Shown here piece by piece: positions 44,732 through 52,518 of a stretch of 64,000 nt of DNA (its first letter is position 1; each line of letters opens with the position of its first letter). Source of the DNA: Nocardioides daedukensis (GTDB lineage: Bacteria > Actinomycetota > Actinomycetes > Propionibacteriales > Nocardioidaceae); the NCBI RefSeq assembly GCF_013408415.1, contig NZ_JACCAA010000001.1, positions 2,852,001 to 2,916,000 on the forward strand, given 5' to 3'. Position numbers and translations under genes: made by a program. Below the pieces are notes generated by a model. The model had not been told where the DNA came from, made no database searches, and worked only from the letters and a program-made list of their open reading frames with translations.

Positions 44732-45507
44732 CAGTCGTCCAGCTCCGGCTGCCAGGCCACGCCGTTGATGTGGCCACCGCCGTCGGCGAACACGGTGTTG
44801 CCGGTGACATAGCGTGCGCCCTCGCTGGCCAGGAAGATCGCGACCGGAGCGATGTCGTCCAGCGGGTCACCCAAGCGGCCCATCGGGTTCATCCCGTCGA
44901 CCTGGGCTGCGAGCGCAGGGTTGCCGGCCATCACCCGGTCGTACGCCGCGCTCTTGGCGCCGGGCGCGATCGCGTTGACGACCACGCCGCTCGGCGCCCA
45001 CTCGCGGGCAGCGGTGCGGGTCAGCGCGCGCAGGGCTTCCTTGGCGGTGTTGTATTCCAGCGTGCCCACGTGCGCGTTCACGCCGTTCAGGCTGACCATG
45101 TTGATCACCCGCCCCCAGCCCTTGGCCTTCATTCGCGGATAGACCGCCTGCATCGCCCACAACGGACCGCGGAACCCGACCGCAAGAGCGTTCTCGATGT
45201 TGTCGTCGGTCTTGTTCTCCACCCGCGAGATGCTCGCGCGTCCCCAGGCGTTGTTGACGAGGATGTCGACCCCGCCGTGCTGATCGACGGCGTGCTGGAC
45301 CATCGCCTCGACCTGGTCGCGCTGGGAGACGTCGGTCCGGATGAAGCTGCCGCCGACCTCGGCGGCCACGGCGCGGCCCTTCTCCTCGTTGAGCTCGGCG
45401 ACCACGACGACCGCACCCTCGGCGGCGAACCCGCGGGCCACTCCGGCACCGATCCCGTCGCCGGCGCCAGTGATGATCGCGACGCGACCTTCCAGCTGAC
45501 CGGTCAT
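44731..45507 (-). CDS. Short-chain dehydrogenase/reductase
   Basis: A 258-residue SDR: VAIITGAGDGIGAGVARGFAAEGAVVVVAELNEEKGRAVAAEVG, VNNAWGRASIS, NMVSLNGVNAHVGTLEYNTAKEALRALTRTAAREWAPSGVVVNAIAPGAKSAAYDR and ARYVTGNTVFADGGGHINGVAW. Both catalytic Tyr and Lys are present. Both ends are coupled by 4-bp overlaps to NTF2-like genes. It likely oxidises a hydroxyl on a steroid-derived or acyl-CoA intermediate. Confidence 0.91.
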   Translation of the reverse strand: MTGQLEGRVAIITGAGDGIGAGVARGFAAEGAVVVVAELNEEKGRAVAAEVGGSFIRTDVSQRDQVEAMVQHAVDQHGGVDILVNNAWGRASISRVENKTDDNIENALAVGFRGPLWAMQAVYPRMKAKGWGRVINMVSLNGVNAHVGTLEYNTAKEALRALTRTAAREWAPSGVVVNAIAPGAKSAAYDRVMAGNPALAAQVDGMNPMGRLGDPLDDIAPVAIFLASEGARYVTGNTVFADGGGHINGVAWQPELDD

Positions 45508-46010
45508 GCCTTCTCACCCCTCGCGCCCTTCACGAGCAGCTCGGGGGACTCCGCGCGTCCGTCGAGGACCCGACTGGTGCGCTTGGCGACCAGCCACCCC
45601 TCATCGGTGCGGACGAGTTCGAAGTGATGGGCAGTCGCTCGTCGGACCACGAAGTCCGGTGCCTGTTCGAACGCGCCGCCCTTGTTGACCACCATCAGGG
45701 AATGGCAGACCGCGATCGCCTCGTCGCCAGCCAGGGTGACCTTCACTGGGCCGAGGAAGTGCGCGCAGCCACCCTTGATCCAGCCCTGGTGATTGTCCGA
45801 GCGGACCATCGCTCGGAGCTGCTTGCGGCCGTGCATGGTGATCTCGTCGACGTCATAGACACCGTCCTCGGTCCACTGTGCGGCCACGTCCTCGGCTGCC
45901 CCTCCGTCGACGAAGGGCCCGTAGCCAGCGATCAACTCGACGATCGCCTCGCGGTCCTCGAGTTCGCGGAGACGTTGCTCCAGGGCGGCCAGTCGTTCCT
46001 CGGTACTCAT
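45504..46010 (-). CDS. NTF2/SnoaL-like protein with N-terminal coiled coil
   Basis: A 168-residue protein. The first 25 residues (MSTEERLAALEQRLRELEDREAI) have heptad spacing of Leu and should form a coiled coil. The SnoaL_4-like fold follows: ELIAGYGPFVDGGAAEDVAAQWTEDGVYDVDEITMHGRKQLRAMVRSDNHQGWIKGGCAHFLGPVKVTLAGDEAIAVCHSLMVV. It is translationally coupled to both neighbours (LLM upstream, SDR downstream). The reaction is unknown. Confidence 0.84.
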   Translation of the reverse strand: MSTEERLAALEQRLRELEDREAIVELIAGYGPFVDGGAAEDVAAQWTEDGVYDVDEITMHGRKQLRAMVRSDNHQGWIKGGCAHFLGPVKVTLAGDEAIAVCHSLMVVNKGGAFEQAPDFVVRRATAHHFELVRTDEGWLVAKRTSRVLDGRAESPELLVKGARGEKA

Positions 46011-46864
46011 CGGGTCTCCTCCTCGAGCGCGGCCAGCGCCTCGAGCTGCTCGCAGTAGTGGTCGACGGACTCGGCGGCGATGGTGGCGCTGACGATGGTG
46101 GCGCCGGCCGCACGGGTACGGCGTACCTGCTCGATGGTCTTGTCCCGGTTGTCGATCGGATCGAGTGGGCGGCCAGCACCCAGCGCGACCTCGAAGTCGT
46201 CGGGGAGGTCAGCCTTCTCGAGCATCGCGGCGAGCTCGTCGAGCTTGAGGCCGAAGGGGACCCAGCCGTCGCCGAGCGTCGCGGCGCGGCGCAGCGAGCG
46301 CGGTGTACGGCCGCCGATCCACAGCGGGAGCCGCTCCTGGATCGCGTGCGGTTCGACCACGACGTCGTCGAAGTCGAAGTGGGTGCCGTGGTAACTCGGC
46401 TCGCGCTTGCCGAGGCTGGCACGGAGTGCGGCGAGGGCGTCGTCGGCGATCGCGCCGCGCCCCTCGAAGGTGGCGCCGACCAGGTCGAACTCCTCCTTCA
46501 GCGAGCCGACGCCGAGGCCGAGGATCACCCGGCCGCCGCTGATCAGGTCCAGGGTTCCGTAGCGCTTCGCGATCTCCAGCGGGTGGTGGTAGCCGAGGAC
46601 CAGCACCTGGGTCATCAGTCGGATCTGCTCGGTGCGCGCGGCCAGGAAAGAGAGGGTGGAAATCGGATCCCAGTACGTCGCCCCGCGCTGCTCGGCGATC
46701 GCGGTCGGAACCGCCACGTGCTCGCTGCAGGTGAGGTGGTGGAAGCCGAGCCGGTCCGCGGTCGCGGCGATCCGGCTGAGCTCCGCGATGCCAGCCTTCC
46801 CCTCCCACGCGCTGTGTGCGCCGGGATTCGCGGTCACGATCGGGCTGACGATGCCGATCTTCAT
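46007..46864 (-). CDS. Luciferase-like (LLM class, F420) oxidoreductase
   Basis: A 285-residue protein: MKIGIVSPIVTANPGAHSAWEGKAGIAELSRIAATADRLGFHHLTCSEHVAVPTAIAEQRGATYWDPISTLSFLAARTEQIRLMTQVLVLGYHHPLEIAKRYGTLDLISGGRVILGLGVGSLKEEFDLVGATFEGRG. The family and length parallel the LLM protein at 36412, which also begins an operon with NTF2-like and SDR genes, so these two minus-strand operons look like parallel pathways. Confidence 0.89.
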   Translation of the reverse strand: MKIGIVSPIVTANPGAHSAWEGKAGIAELSRIAATADRLGFHHLTCSEHVAVPTAIAEQRGATYWDPISTLSFLAARTEQIRLMTQVLVLGYHHPLEIAKRYGTLDLISGGRVILGLGVGSLKEEFDLVGATFEGRGAIADDALAALRASLGKREPSYHGTHFDFDDVVVEPHAIQERLPLWIGGRTPRSLRRAATLGDGWVPFGLKLDELAAMLEKADLPDDFEVALGAGRPLDPIDNRDKTIEQVRRTRAAGATIVSATIAAESVDHYCEQLEALAALEEETR

Positions 46865-46982
46865 CTGGTCCTCCTGGACGGCCGGGTTGCAGGCTGGGAA
46901 TGCCTGTCAGTCAGCGTCGCAGGGGCGGTGCGGTTGGGTGGGGGCGCTCCCGATCAGCGGAAATGTGCGGGACGCACCAAGG

Positions 46983-47306
46983 TCAGGCAGGCCCGGTCTG
47001 GGTGAGGAGGACCAGCTCGCCGAGGCCGATCAGCGCCGTGGCGATTGCAAGGGCCAGTGCGGCGCGTCCGCCGCGGCCCTTGGGGCGGGTCCGGTGCCCA
47101 GCGCTGTGCCGATAGCGTGCCGCGCTCTCGAAGAAGACCCAGGTGCCGAGGACTGCGGCAACCACGACCAGGGCGAGCACCGGCGGCCCGGACTGGTCTA
47201 CGGCGAGCCGGGCCATGATCGCCGTACCGGCAATCAGGGTCAGTGCGGTGCGTTGCCAAGCCAGGGCGGTGCGCTCGTTGGCGCTTCCCGGGTCGGGCTG
47301 GGTCAC
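46983..47306 (-). CDS. DUF202 family small membrane protein
   Basis: A 107-residue protein from GTG 47306, overlapping the upstream stop. NERTALAWQRTALTLIAGTAIMARLA is the DUF202 signature, and three hydrophobic segments are visible: about 25-42, 48-66 and 86-104. The function of the family is unknown. It pairs with the larger DUF202 gene upstream, a common arrangement. Confidence 0.86.
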   Translation of the reverse strand: MTQPDPGSANERTALAWQRTALTLIAGTAIMARLAVDQSGPPVLALVVVAAVLGTWVFFESAARYRHSAGHRTRPKGRGGRAALALAIATALIGLGELVLLTQTGPA

Positions 47307-47659
47307 GTCAGGCCGATCAGTACGACGATTGCCGCTGCCACCACGACCAGGGTGAAGGTCAGTCCCGTCCCGAACGAGGGCAGCGGCTCGCGGCGGCGCA
47401 TGGCTCGCTCCGCGAGGGCCCAACGGACCCAGGAGGCGACCGAGGTGACCAGGCCGGCGCTCACCAGCAGCACGGCCAGCAGGTGTTGGGAGGTGGCGGA
47501 GAGGGAGAGGTCGACGACGTCCACGGCCACTCCGGCCGCGAGCAGGGCCAGCGAGGTGCGGATCCAGGCGAGGAAGGTGCGCTCGTTGGCCAGGCTGAAT
47601 CGGTAGTCCGGCTCCTCGCCCTCGTCATAGACGAAGGCTGGCCAACGGCTCGAAGCCAC
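47303..47659 (-). CDS. DUF202 (YidH-like) family membrane protein
   Basis: A 118-residue protein: YRFSLANERTFLAWIRTSLALLAAGVAVDVV carries the DUF202/YidH signature (NERTFLAWIRTSLALLA), with three predicted membrane helices, the last near the C-terminus (LTFTLVVVAAAIVVLIGLT). It is predicted to lie in the cytoplasmic membrane; no biochemical role is known. The DUF202 pair seems unrelated to the surrounding catabolic genes. Confidence 0.88.
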   Translation of the reverse strand: MASSRWPAFVYDEGEEPDYRFSLANERTFLAWIRTSLALLAAGVAVDVVDLSLSATSQHLLAVLLVSAGLVTSVASWVRWALAERAMRRREPLPSFGTGLTFTLVVVAAAIVVLIGLT

Positions 47660-47754
47660 GACTCTCCTCTGTTCTGGGCGTTCTCAGGACTTTCGCGAGA
47701 GTAGTCGATCGCCTCGGCCTCGGCCGGGGCTCGCGCCGCTGGAGGCGAAACCAG

Positions 47755-47807
47755 AATGAATTCTAAGAAGTTCTTGCTCGGGTGTCCTCGATCACCTAGA
47801 ATTCATT
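47755..47807. promoter_or_regulatory. Promoter and inverted repeat upstream of second IclR gene
   Basis: AATGAATTCTA (47755-47765) recurs inverted as TAGAATTCATT (47797-47807), a perfect 11-bp pair separated by 31 bp. Within it TTGCTC (47774-47779) and TAGAAT (47797-47802) are 17 bp apart, so the -10 box overlaps one arm. This is a strong case for autoregulation by looping or bridging. Confidence 0.7.
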
Positions 47808-47858
47808 TCAGTTCCGGTGGTTGGCGCAAGTTTCGGTCCGTACAAAGGGAGTCACCTG

Positions 47859-48764
47859 ATGTCTGCAGTTGAGAGTGTCGAGGTTCCGCAGAAGAACGGG
47901 CGCGAGCTGCCCCCGTCGATGGTCGAGCGGATGACGCTGATCCTTGATGCCTTCCGGGGCCCGACCACCCGGCTGACTCTCGAGCAGGTCGCGCGGGCCA
48001 CCCACCTGCCGCGCTCGACCGCCCACCGGATCCTCGACCAGCTGGTCAAGCTCTCCTGGCTCGAGCACACCTCCTTCGGCTACGCGCTCGGCTCCCGCTC
48101 GCTCAAGCTGGGCGACGCCGGCGACCGGGGCAGCAACGACCTGCGCGCCGCGGCCGCACCCAAGCTGCACGAGCTGATGGTCCGCACCGGCCTGGTCGTA
48201 CACCTCGCGGTGCTCGACGACGGCCAGGTCAGCTACCTCGACAAGATGGGCGGCCGCTTCGCAGCCTCAGTCCCGTCCCGCGTCGGCGGCCGTGCCCCCG
48301 CTCACTCGACCGCTCTGGGCAAGGCGATGCTCGCCTGGCTCGAGCCCGAGCTGGTCGACGACATCCTCGCCGAGGGGATGGCCCGGTCCACGGTCAAGAC
48401 GATCGGTGAGCTGACCACCCTGCACCAGGAACTGCACCGCATCCGCCAGCGCGGCGGCATCTCCTTCGAGAAGGAGGAATGCTTCGCCGGCATCGCGTGC
48501 GTGGCTGCGGCCGTCCGCGGCGTCGACGGCCCGATCGGCGCGATCTCCCTGGTCAGCGACACCAAGGCGCCGCTGGAGCGGATCGCCCCGCTGGTCGCCG
48601 CCACCGCTCGCCAGATCTCCCTGACGCTCTCGCCGGAGCTGGCCAACGAACCTCGTTCGCGTCGAGGCCACGGCGCCTCGGCCACTGTTCCAACTCCGCA
48701 GGAGAGCTGGTCCCCGGAGACGCTGGGTCGGCTGATGGCCGTGGGCCAGGGCAGCTGGATGTGA
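47859..48764 (+). CDS. IclR family transcriptional regulator
   Basis: A 301-residue IclR protein from ATG 47859 (AGGGAG 7 bases upstream). Winged helix: PPSMVERMTLILDAFRGPTTRLTLEQVARATHLPRSTAHRILDQLVKLSWLEHTSFGYALGSRSLKLG. Effector domain: TGLVVHLAVLDDGQVSYLDKMGGRFAASVPSRVGGRAPAHSTALGKAMLAWL and FEKEECFAGIACVAAAVRG. A tail of about 45 residues beyond the effector domain (after LSPELANEPRSR) ends SPETLGRLMAVGQGSWM and is longer than usual. Its targets probably include its own promoter and nearby steroid genes. Confidence 0.92.
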   Translation: MSAVESVEVPQKNGRELPPSMVERMTLILDAFRGPTTRLTLEQVARATHLPRSTAHRILDQLVKLSWLEHTSFGYALGSRSLKLGDAGDRGSNDLRAAAAPKLHELMVRTGLVVHLAVLDDGQVSYLDKMGGRFAASVPSRVGGRAPAHSTALGKAMLAWLEPELVDDILAEGMARSTVKTIGELTTLHQELHRIRQRGGISFEKEECFAGIACVAAAVRGVDGPIGAISLVSDTKAPLERIAPLVAATARQISLTLSPELANEPRSRRGHGASATVPTPQESWSPETLGRLMAVGQGSWM

Positions 48765-48795
48765 CGCCTCGTCCTCTGCGACAAGACTGAGGGAG

Positions 48796-48826
48796 CGCCG
48801 CCGGATTCGTACCGGCGGCGTTTCTG
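48796..48826 (+). terminator. Rho-independent terminator after IclR gene
   Basis: CGCCGCCGG (48796-48804) and CCGGCGGCG (48812-48820) form a 9-bp perfect stem with loop ATTCGTA, followed by TTTCTGT. It lies 32 bp after the IclR stop. Confidence 0.85.
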
Positions 48827-48858
48827 TATTTGTGGGGTGCGGCGGCGGCCCCTGGGCT

Positions 48859-49117
48859 CTAACTGATGGGTTGGGGTCGGTGGTGGCGGTAACTGATGGG
48901 TTCGGGGTCCGTTCAGGCTGATTTGGCCGCCCAAGACATCAGTTAGGTGAGCCGGTAGCCCTAAGGCATCAGTTGGTTGGGTTCGGCATCGCTGAGCGGT
49001 AACTGATGGGTTGGGGGACTGATCAGGCTGATTTGGCCTCCCGAAGCATCAGTTAGTCGAGACCGCGACCCCAGGGCATCAGTTAGACGAGCCCTGAGCC
49101 CCAACCCATCAGTTAGG
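48859..49117. repeat. Family-3 repeat array, 30-bp units in both orientations
   Basis: Eight copies of TAACTGATG (or its complement CATCAGTTA) occur. Forward copies start at 48860, 48890 and 49000; reverse copies start at 48937, 48967, 49047, 49077 and 49107. Neighbouring copies in a block are exactly 30 bp apart. A 56-bp segment (48891-48946) is duplicated at 49001-49056 with few changes. The array occupies most of the 371 bp between the convergent IclR and hsaB genes; nothing else is seen there apart from the terminator. Confidence 0.9.
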
Positions 49118-49135
49118 CCGCCAGGGGCCGAAGAG

Positions 49136-49714
49136 TCAGCCCCAGCGGTTGCTGTTCGCCCAGTCCAGACCGGACTCGAGCAGCGCCTGGCCGTCGCGAG
49201 CCTGGTCGACGTGGTCGACGCCGAACTTGCCGCGGTAGAAGAGCATCGGGCGCTCCGGGGTTCCGGGCTCGAGCTCGAGGACCCGGCCGATGACGATGTC
49301 GTGGTCGCCGGCGGTGTGTACGTCGTGCACCTCGGCGTGGACGCGGAGCATCACGTGGGGGAGTGAGGGCGTGCCCCATGCGGAGACGGACCAGTCGAGG
49401 CCGTCGAAGCGCGCGCCGCGGCTGGAGCCGAACCGACCGCAGAGCTCGTCCTGGTCCTCGCCGAGGACGTTGACCGAGAACCGTCCGGTCGCGCGGATCC
49501 GCGGCCAGCTGCGGCCACCGTGGTCGGCGCAGAAGAGGACCAGTGGCGGGTCGAGGGAGACTGAGGCGAACGACTGGCAGGCGAAGCCGACCGGGCCGTC
49601 GTCGTCGAGGCCGGTCACGACCGTTACACCGGAGGCGAAGATGCCCATCGCCCGGCGCATGGCCATCGGATCGACGGCACTGTGCTGCGGGGCAGGTCCA
49701 AGGTCGATGCTCAT
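49136..49714 (-). CDS. hsaB: HsaB-like flavin reductase (steroid ring A monooxygenase reductase)
   Basis: A 192-residue flavin reductase from ATG 49714 (MSIDLGPAPQHS); in-frame starts further upstream extend into the promoter and lack similarity. MRRAMGIFASGVTVVTGLDDDGPVGFACQSFASVSLDPPLVLFCADHGGRSWPRIRATGRFSVNVLGEDQ is very close to HsaB of the cholesterol pathway (GFACQSFA, SLDPPLVLFC). HsaB supplies reduced flavin to HsaA, which hydroxylates 3-HSA to 3,4-DHSA. The gene is split from hsaA (54066) and divergent from hsaD. Confidence 0.88.
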   Translation of the reverse strand: MSIDLGPAPQHSAVDPMAMRRAMGIFASGVTVVTGLDDDGPVGFACQSFASVSLDPPLVLFCADHGGRSWPRIRATGRFSVNVLGEDQDELCGRFGSSRGARFDGLDWSVSAWGTPSLPHVMLRVHAEVHDVHTAGDHDIVIGRVLELEPGTPERPMLFYRGKFGVDHVDQARDGQALLESGLDWANSNRWG

Positions 49715-49844
49715 GGCGCAGATCATCGACAGTGCACCGGGCAGCGAGGAGTGCTGATCCCGGTCAGTGGCAGATCGTGCTGCCAACCGCGCAGCTGCAG
49801 GCGCGTCGGAGCCACGGACTCGGGCAGCGCTCACCCGGCGCAGT

Positions 49845-49899
49845 GCAGGACAGGGGCAGGAAAGGGGCAGGACAGGGGCAGGACAGGGGCAGACAGGGC
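49845..49899. repeat. 11-bp G-rich minisatellite in hsaB-hsaD divergent promoter
   Basis: Four units of CAGGGGCAGGA type, exactly 11 bp long, place GGGG at 49853, 49864, 49875 and 49886; a shorter G3 tract follows at 49896. The plus strand thus reads G4-N7-G4-N7-G4-N7-G4, a formal G-quadruplex motif. It sits between two divergent steroid genes. Confidence 0.9.
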
Positions 49900-49946
49900 C
49901 AGCGCCTCCCGGTGATCGGGATCGCCGCCAGCCCCGCCGGCGCAGG

Positions 49947-49959
49947 GAACCTAGCGTTC
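49947..49959 (+). promoter_or_regulatory. Candidate operator/-10 region directly before hsaD
   Basis: GAACCTAGCGTTC has GAAC/GTTC arms around 5 bp, resembling but not matching the KstR consensus (AAC-N2-GTT). It contains TAGCGT about 6 bases before the GTG start, so the transcript may be leaderless. No better KstR-type site was seen in this intergenic region. Confidence 0.4.
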
Positions 49960-49963
49960 AAGG

Positions 49964-50833
49964 GTGACTGATGAGCTGACCCGCGAGGGCACACTGCGAG
50001 AGCTGCAGACCGAGCACGGCGTGCTCCGCTACCACCAGGCGGGTGACCCCGATGCCCCGCCGCTGGTCCTCCTGCACGGCTCCGGCCCCGGAGTGACCGG
50101 GTGGCGCAATTATCGCGGCAACCTGGCCCGGTTCGCCGAGCACTTCAACACCTACATCCTCGAGTTCCCCGGCTTCGGCGTCAGCGACGACACCAAGCTG
50201 CACCCGATGGCCGCCGCGCTGCCGTCGGTCTCGGCATTCCTCGACGGCATCGGCCTCGAGAAGGCCCGGATCATCGGCAACTCGATGGGCGGCGTGGTCG
50301 CCACCCGCTTCGCGATCGCCAACCCCGACCGGGTCGAGCGCCTCGTGACGATCGGCGGCATGGGCCGCAACATCTTCAGCCCGTCCCCGGGCGAGGGGAT
50401 CAACCTGCTCACTGACTTCGTCGAGGACCCGACCCGCGAGCGACTCATCGCGTGGCTCAACTCGATGGTCTTCGACCAGTCCCTGGTCACCGAGGAACTC
50501 ATTGAGGAGCGGCTCGCCCTCGCCCTAGAGCCGGAGACTCTGGCCGCCTCGAAGCGGATGTATGGACGTGGTGTCCTCCAGGCGATGGCGAAGGCAGCCG
50601 AGAAGTCGAACGAGGCGCCGTACTGGGCGATGCTGCACAAGATCACCGCGCCCACCCTGCTCACCTGGGGGCGCGACGACCGAGTCAGCCCGGTCGACAT
50701 GATGCTGCTCCCGATGCGGACCATCGGGCAGGTCGAGGTGCACGTGTTCCCCAACTGCGGCCACTGGGCGATGATCGAGGCGAAGACCGCCTGGGAAGCC
50801 ACCGTCATCTCCTTCCTGACGCGGGAGGCCTGA
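49964..50833 (+). CDS. hsaD: HsaD-like 4,9-DSHA hydrolase (meta-cleavage product hydrolase)
   Basis: A 289-residue alpha/beta hydrolase from GTG 49964. LVLLHGSGPGVTGWRNYRGNL gives the oxyanion loop, IIGNSMGGVVATRFA the nucleophile Ser107, LLTWGRDDRVSP the acid Asp (238 or 239), and FPNCGHWAMIEA the catalytic His267. This matches C-C bond hydrolases of aromatic catabolism (BphD/HsaD). HsaD hydrolyses the ring-cleavage product 4,9-DSHA. It starts the plus-strand steroid operon. Confidence 0.88.
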   Translation: MTDELTREGTLRELQTEHGVLRYHQAGDPDAPPLVLLHGSGPGVTGWRNYRGNLARFAEHFNTYILEFPGFGVSDDTKLHPMAAALPSVSAFLDGIGLEKARIIGNSMGGVVATRFAIANPDRVERLVTIGGMGRNIFSPSPGEGINLLTDFVEDPTRERLIAWLNSMVFDQSLVTEELIEERLALALEPETLAASKRMYGRGVLQAMAKAAEKSNEAPYWAMLHKITAPTLLTWGRDDRVSPVDMMLLPMRTIGQVEVHVFPNCGHWAMIEAKTAWEATVISFLTREA

Positions 50834-50834
50834 G

Positions 50835-52505
50835 ATGAGCACGGGCACGCAGGACTTCGACGAGGAGTTCGACCTCGTCATCGTCGGCTCCGGCGGCGGC
50901 GGGATGACCGCGGCCCTGGCCGCAGCCGAAGAGGGCCTGAGTGTCCTCGTGGTCGAGAAGGCGAAGAAGTTCGGTGGCTCCACCGGCATCTCCGGCGGCG
51001 GCGTCTGGATCCCCAACAACCCGACGCTGCGTCGCAGGGGCCACGACGACTCCCGGCAGTCGATCCGCCGCTATCTCGACCTGCTCACCGAGGGCCGCGT
51101 GCCCGGTGAGCGCCTCGACGCCTTCATCGACAACGGTCCCGCGACCATGGAGATGCTGGACAAGTCGAAGTGGATGAAGTTCGACTGGACCAAGGGCTAC
51201 GCGGACTACCACCCCGAGCTCGAGGGCGGTCGACCGCTGGGCCGATCCATCGAGCCGAAGCCGTTCAACACCCGCAAACTGCGCGAGGACGAGCAGTTCC
51301 AGCGTCCCAACAGCATGAAGGGCCCGCTCGGCCTGTGGGTGACCAGCAAGGACTACCACGACCTGGCGATGGTCAAGCGCACCTGGCAGGGCCGCAAGGC
51401 CTCGCTGGTCGCGGCCTGGCGGGTCTTCTCCAACTTCTTCGCCCGCCGGCACATGGCGACCGGCGGCCGCGCACTGGTGGCCCGGATGCGGATGGCGCTC
51501 AAGGACGCCGGAATCCCATTGCGCCTGCAGACCGCGATGACCGACGTGATCACCGAGGACGGCCGGGTCACCGGCATCGTCACCCAGGTCCGCAGCAAGA
51601 CCGGCGACGGCGAGGTACGCCGGATCCGGGCGCGCAAGGGCGTCCTGCTGGCCTCCGGGGGCTTCGACCACAACCCGAAGATGCGCGAGCAGCACCTGCC
51701 CGAAGGCGGGCGGGCCAACCACAGCCTGGGTGCCCGCGAGAACACGGGTGACGGGATCCTGCTCGGCCAGCAACTCGGTGCCGCCATCGACCTGATGGAC
51801 GACGCCTGGTGGATGCCGTCGGTGGAGCACCCGATGGGCGCCACCATCCCACTCGTCTCCGAGCGAGCCATCCCCGGCCACGTCATCGTCTCCGGCGACG
51901 GGAAGCGGTTCACCAACGAGGCCTCGCCCTATGTGAACTTCGTCCACGACCAGCTCGAGGGCAAGCACCTCCCGGCCTGGTTCGTGATGGACTCCCGGGC
52001 CCGCGCCCGCTATCCGTTCGCGCAGATCCTGCCGGGCGCACCGATCCCGAAGGCCTTCTACGAGAAGGGGATCGCGTACAAGGCAGAGACCCTCACCGAC
52101 CTGGCAGCCGCGATCGGCGTACCGCCCGAGACGCTGAATGAGACCGTCACCCGGTTCAACGGCTTCGTCAAGGACGGTGTCGACCTCGACTTCCGCCGCG
52201 GCGAGAGCGCCTATGACCGCTACTACGGTGACCCGACGTTGCAGAACCCGAACCTGGACCGGGTCGACAAGGCGCCGTACTACGCGTTCCAGATCGTCGT
52301 CGGCGACCTCGGCACCAAGGGCGGCCTGGTCACCGACGAGCACGCTCGCGTGCTGCGCGAGGACGGATCGGTGATCGAGGGCCTCTATGCCACCGGCAAC
52401 GCCACCGCCTCAGTGATGGGCAACGAATATGCCGGGCCCGGCGCGACGATCGGTCCTTCCATGGTGTTCGGCTACGTGGCGGCACGCCACGCGGCTGCCA
52501 ACTGA
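50835..52505 (+). CDS. kstD: 3-Ketosteroid delta-1-dehydrogenase
   Basis: A 556-residue flavoprotein. It has the FAD-binding dinucleotide fold LVIVGSGGGGMTAALAAAEEGLSVLVVEK and KFGGSTGISGGGVWIPNNPTLRRRG. The segments GRPLGRSIEPKPFNTRKL, LGAAIDLMDDAWWMPS, RRGESAYDRYYGDPTLQNPNL and YATGNATASVMGNEYAGPGATIGPSM follow; Tyr532 in the last segment corresponds to the catalytic C-terminal Tyr of KstD1. The enzyme inserts the C1-C2 double bond in ring A. It begins one base after the hsaD stop. Confidence 0.9.
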   Translation: MSTGTQDFDEEFDLVIVGSGGGGMTAALAAAEEGLSVLVVEKAKKFGGSTGISGGGVWIPNNPTLRRRGHDDSRQSIRRYLDLLTEGRVPGERLDAFIDNGPATMEMLDKSKWMKFDWTKGYADYHPELEGGRPLGRSIEPKPFNTRKLREDEQFQRPNSMKGPLGLWVTSKDYHDLAMVKRTWQGRKASLVAAWRVFSNFFARRHMATGGRALVARMRMALKDAGIPLRLQTAMTDVITEDGRVTGIVTQVRSKTGDGEVRRIRARKGVLLASGGFDHNPKMREQHLPEGGRANHSLGARENTGDGILLGQQLGAAIDLMDDAWWMPSVEHPMGATIPLVSERAIPGHVIVSGDGKRFTNEASPYVNFVHDQLEGKHLPAWFVMDSRARARYPFAQILPGAPIPKAFYEKGIAYKAETLTDLAAAIGVPPETLNETVTRFNGFVKDGVDLDFRRGESAYDRYYGDPTLQNPNLDRVDKAPYYAFQIVVGDLGTKGGLVTDEHARVLREDGSVIEGLYATGNATASVMGNEYAGPGATIGPSMVFGYVAARHAAAN

Positions 52506-52518
52506 CAGGAGCATTGCA

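Noticed and set aside
35936-46010. True delta-5-3-ketosteroid isomerases among the NTF2-like proteins
   Set aside because: The fold matches, but the specific catalytic Tyr/Asp pattern could not be placed with confidence, so only the superfamily is called.
48859-49117. Small ORFs or an insertion sequence in the 371-bp gap before hsaB
   Set aside because: The gap is made of phased 30-bp repeats and a terminator; no transposase motif or target duplication is seen.
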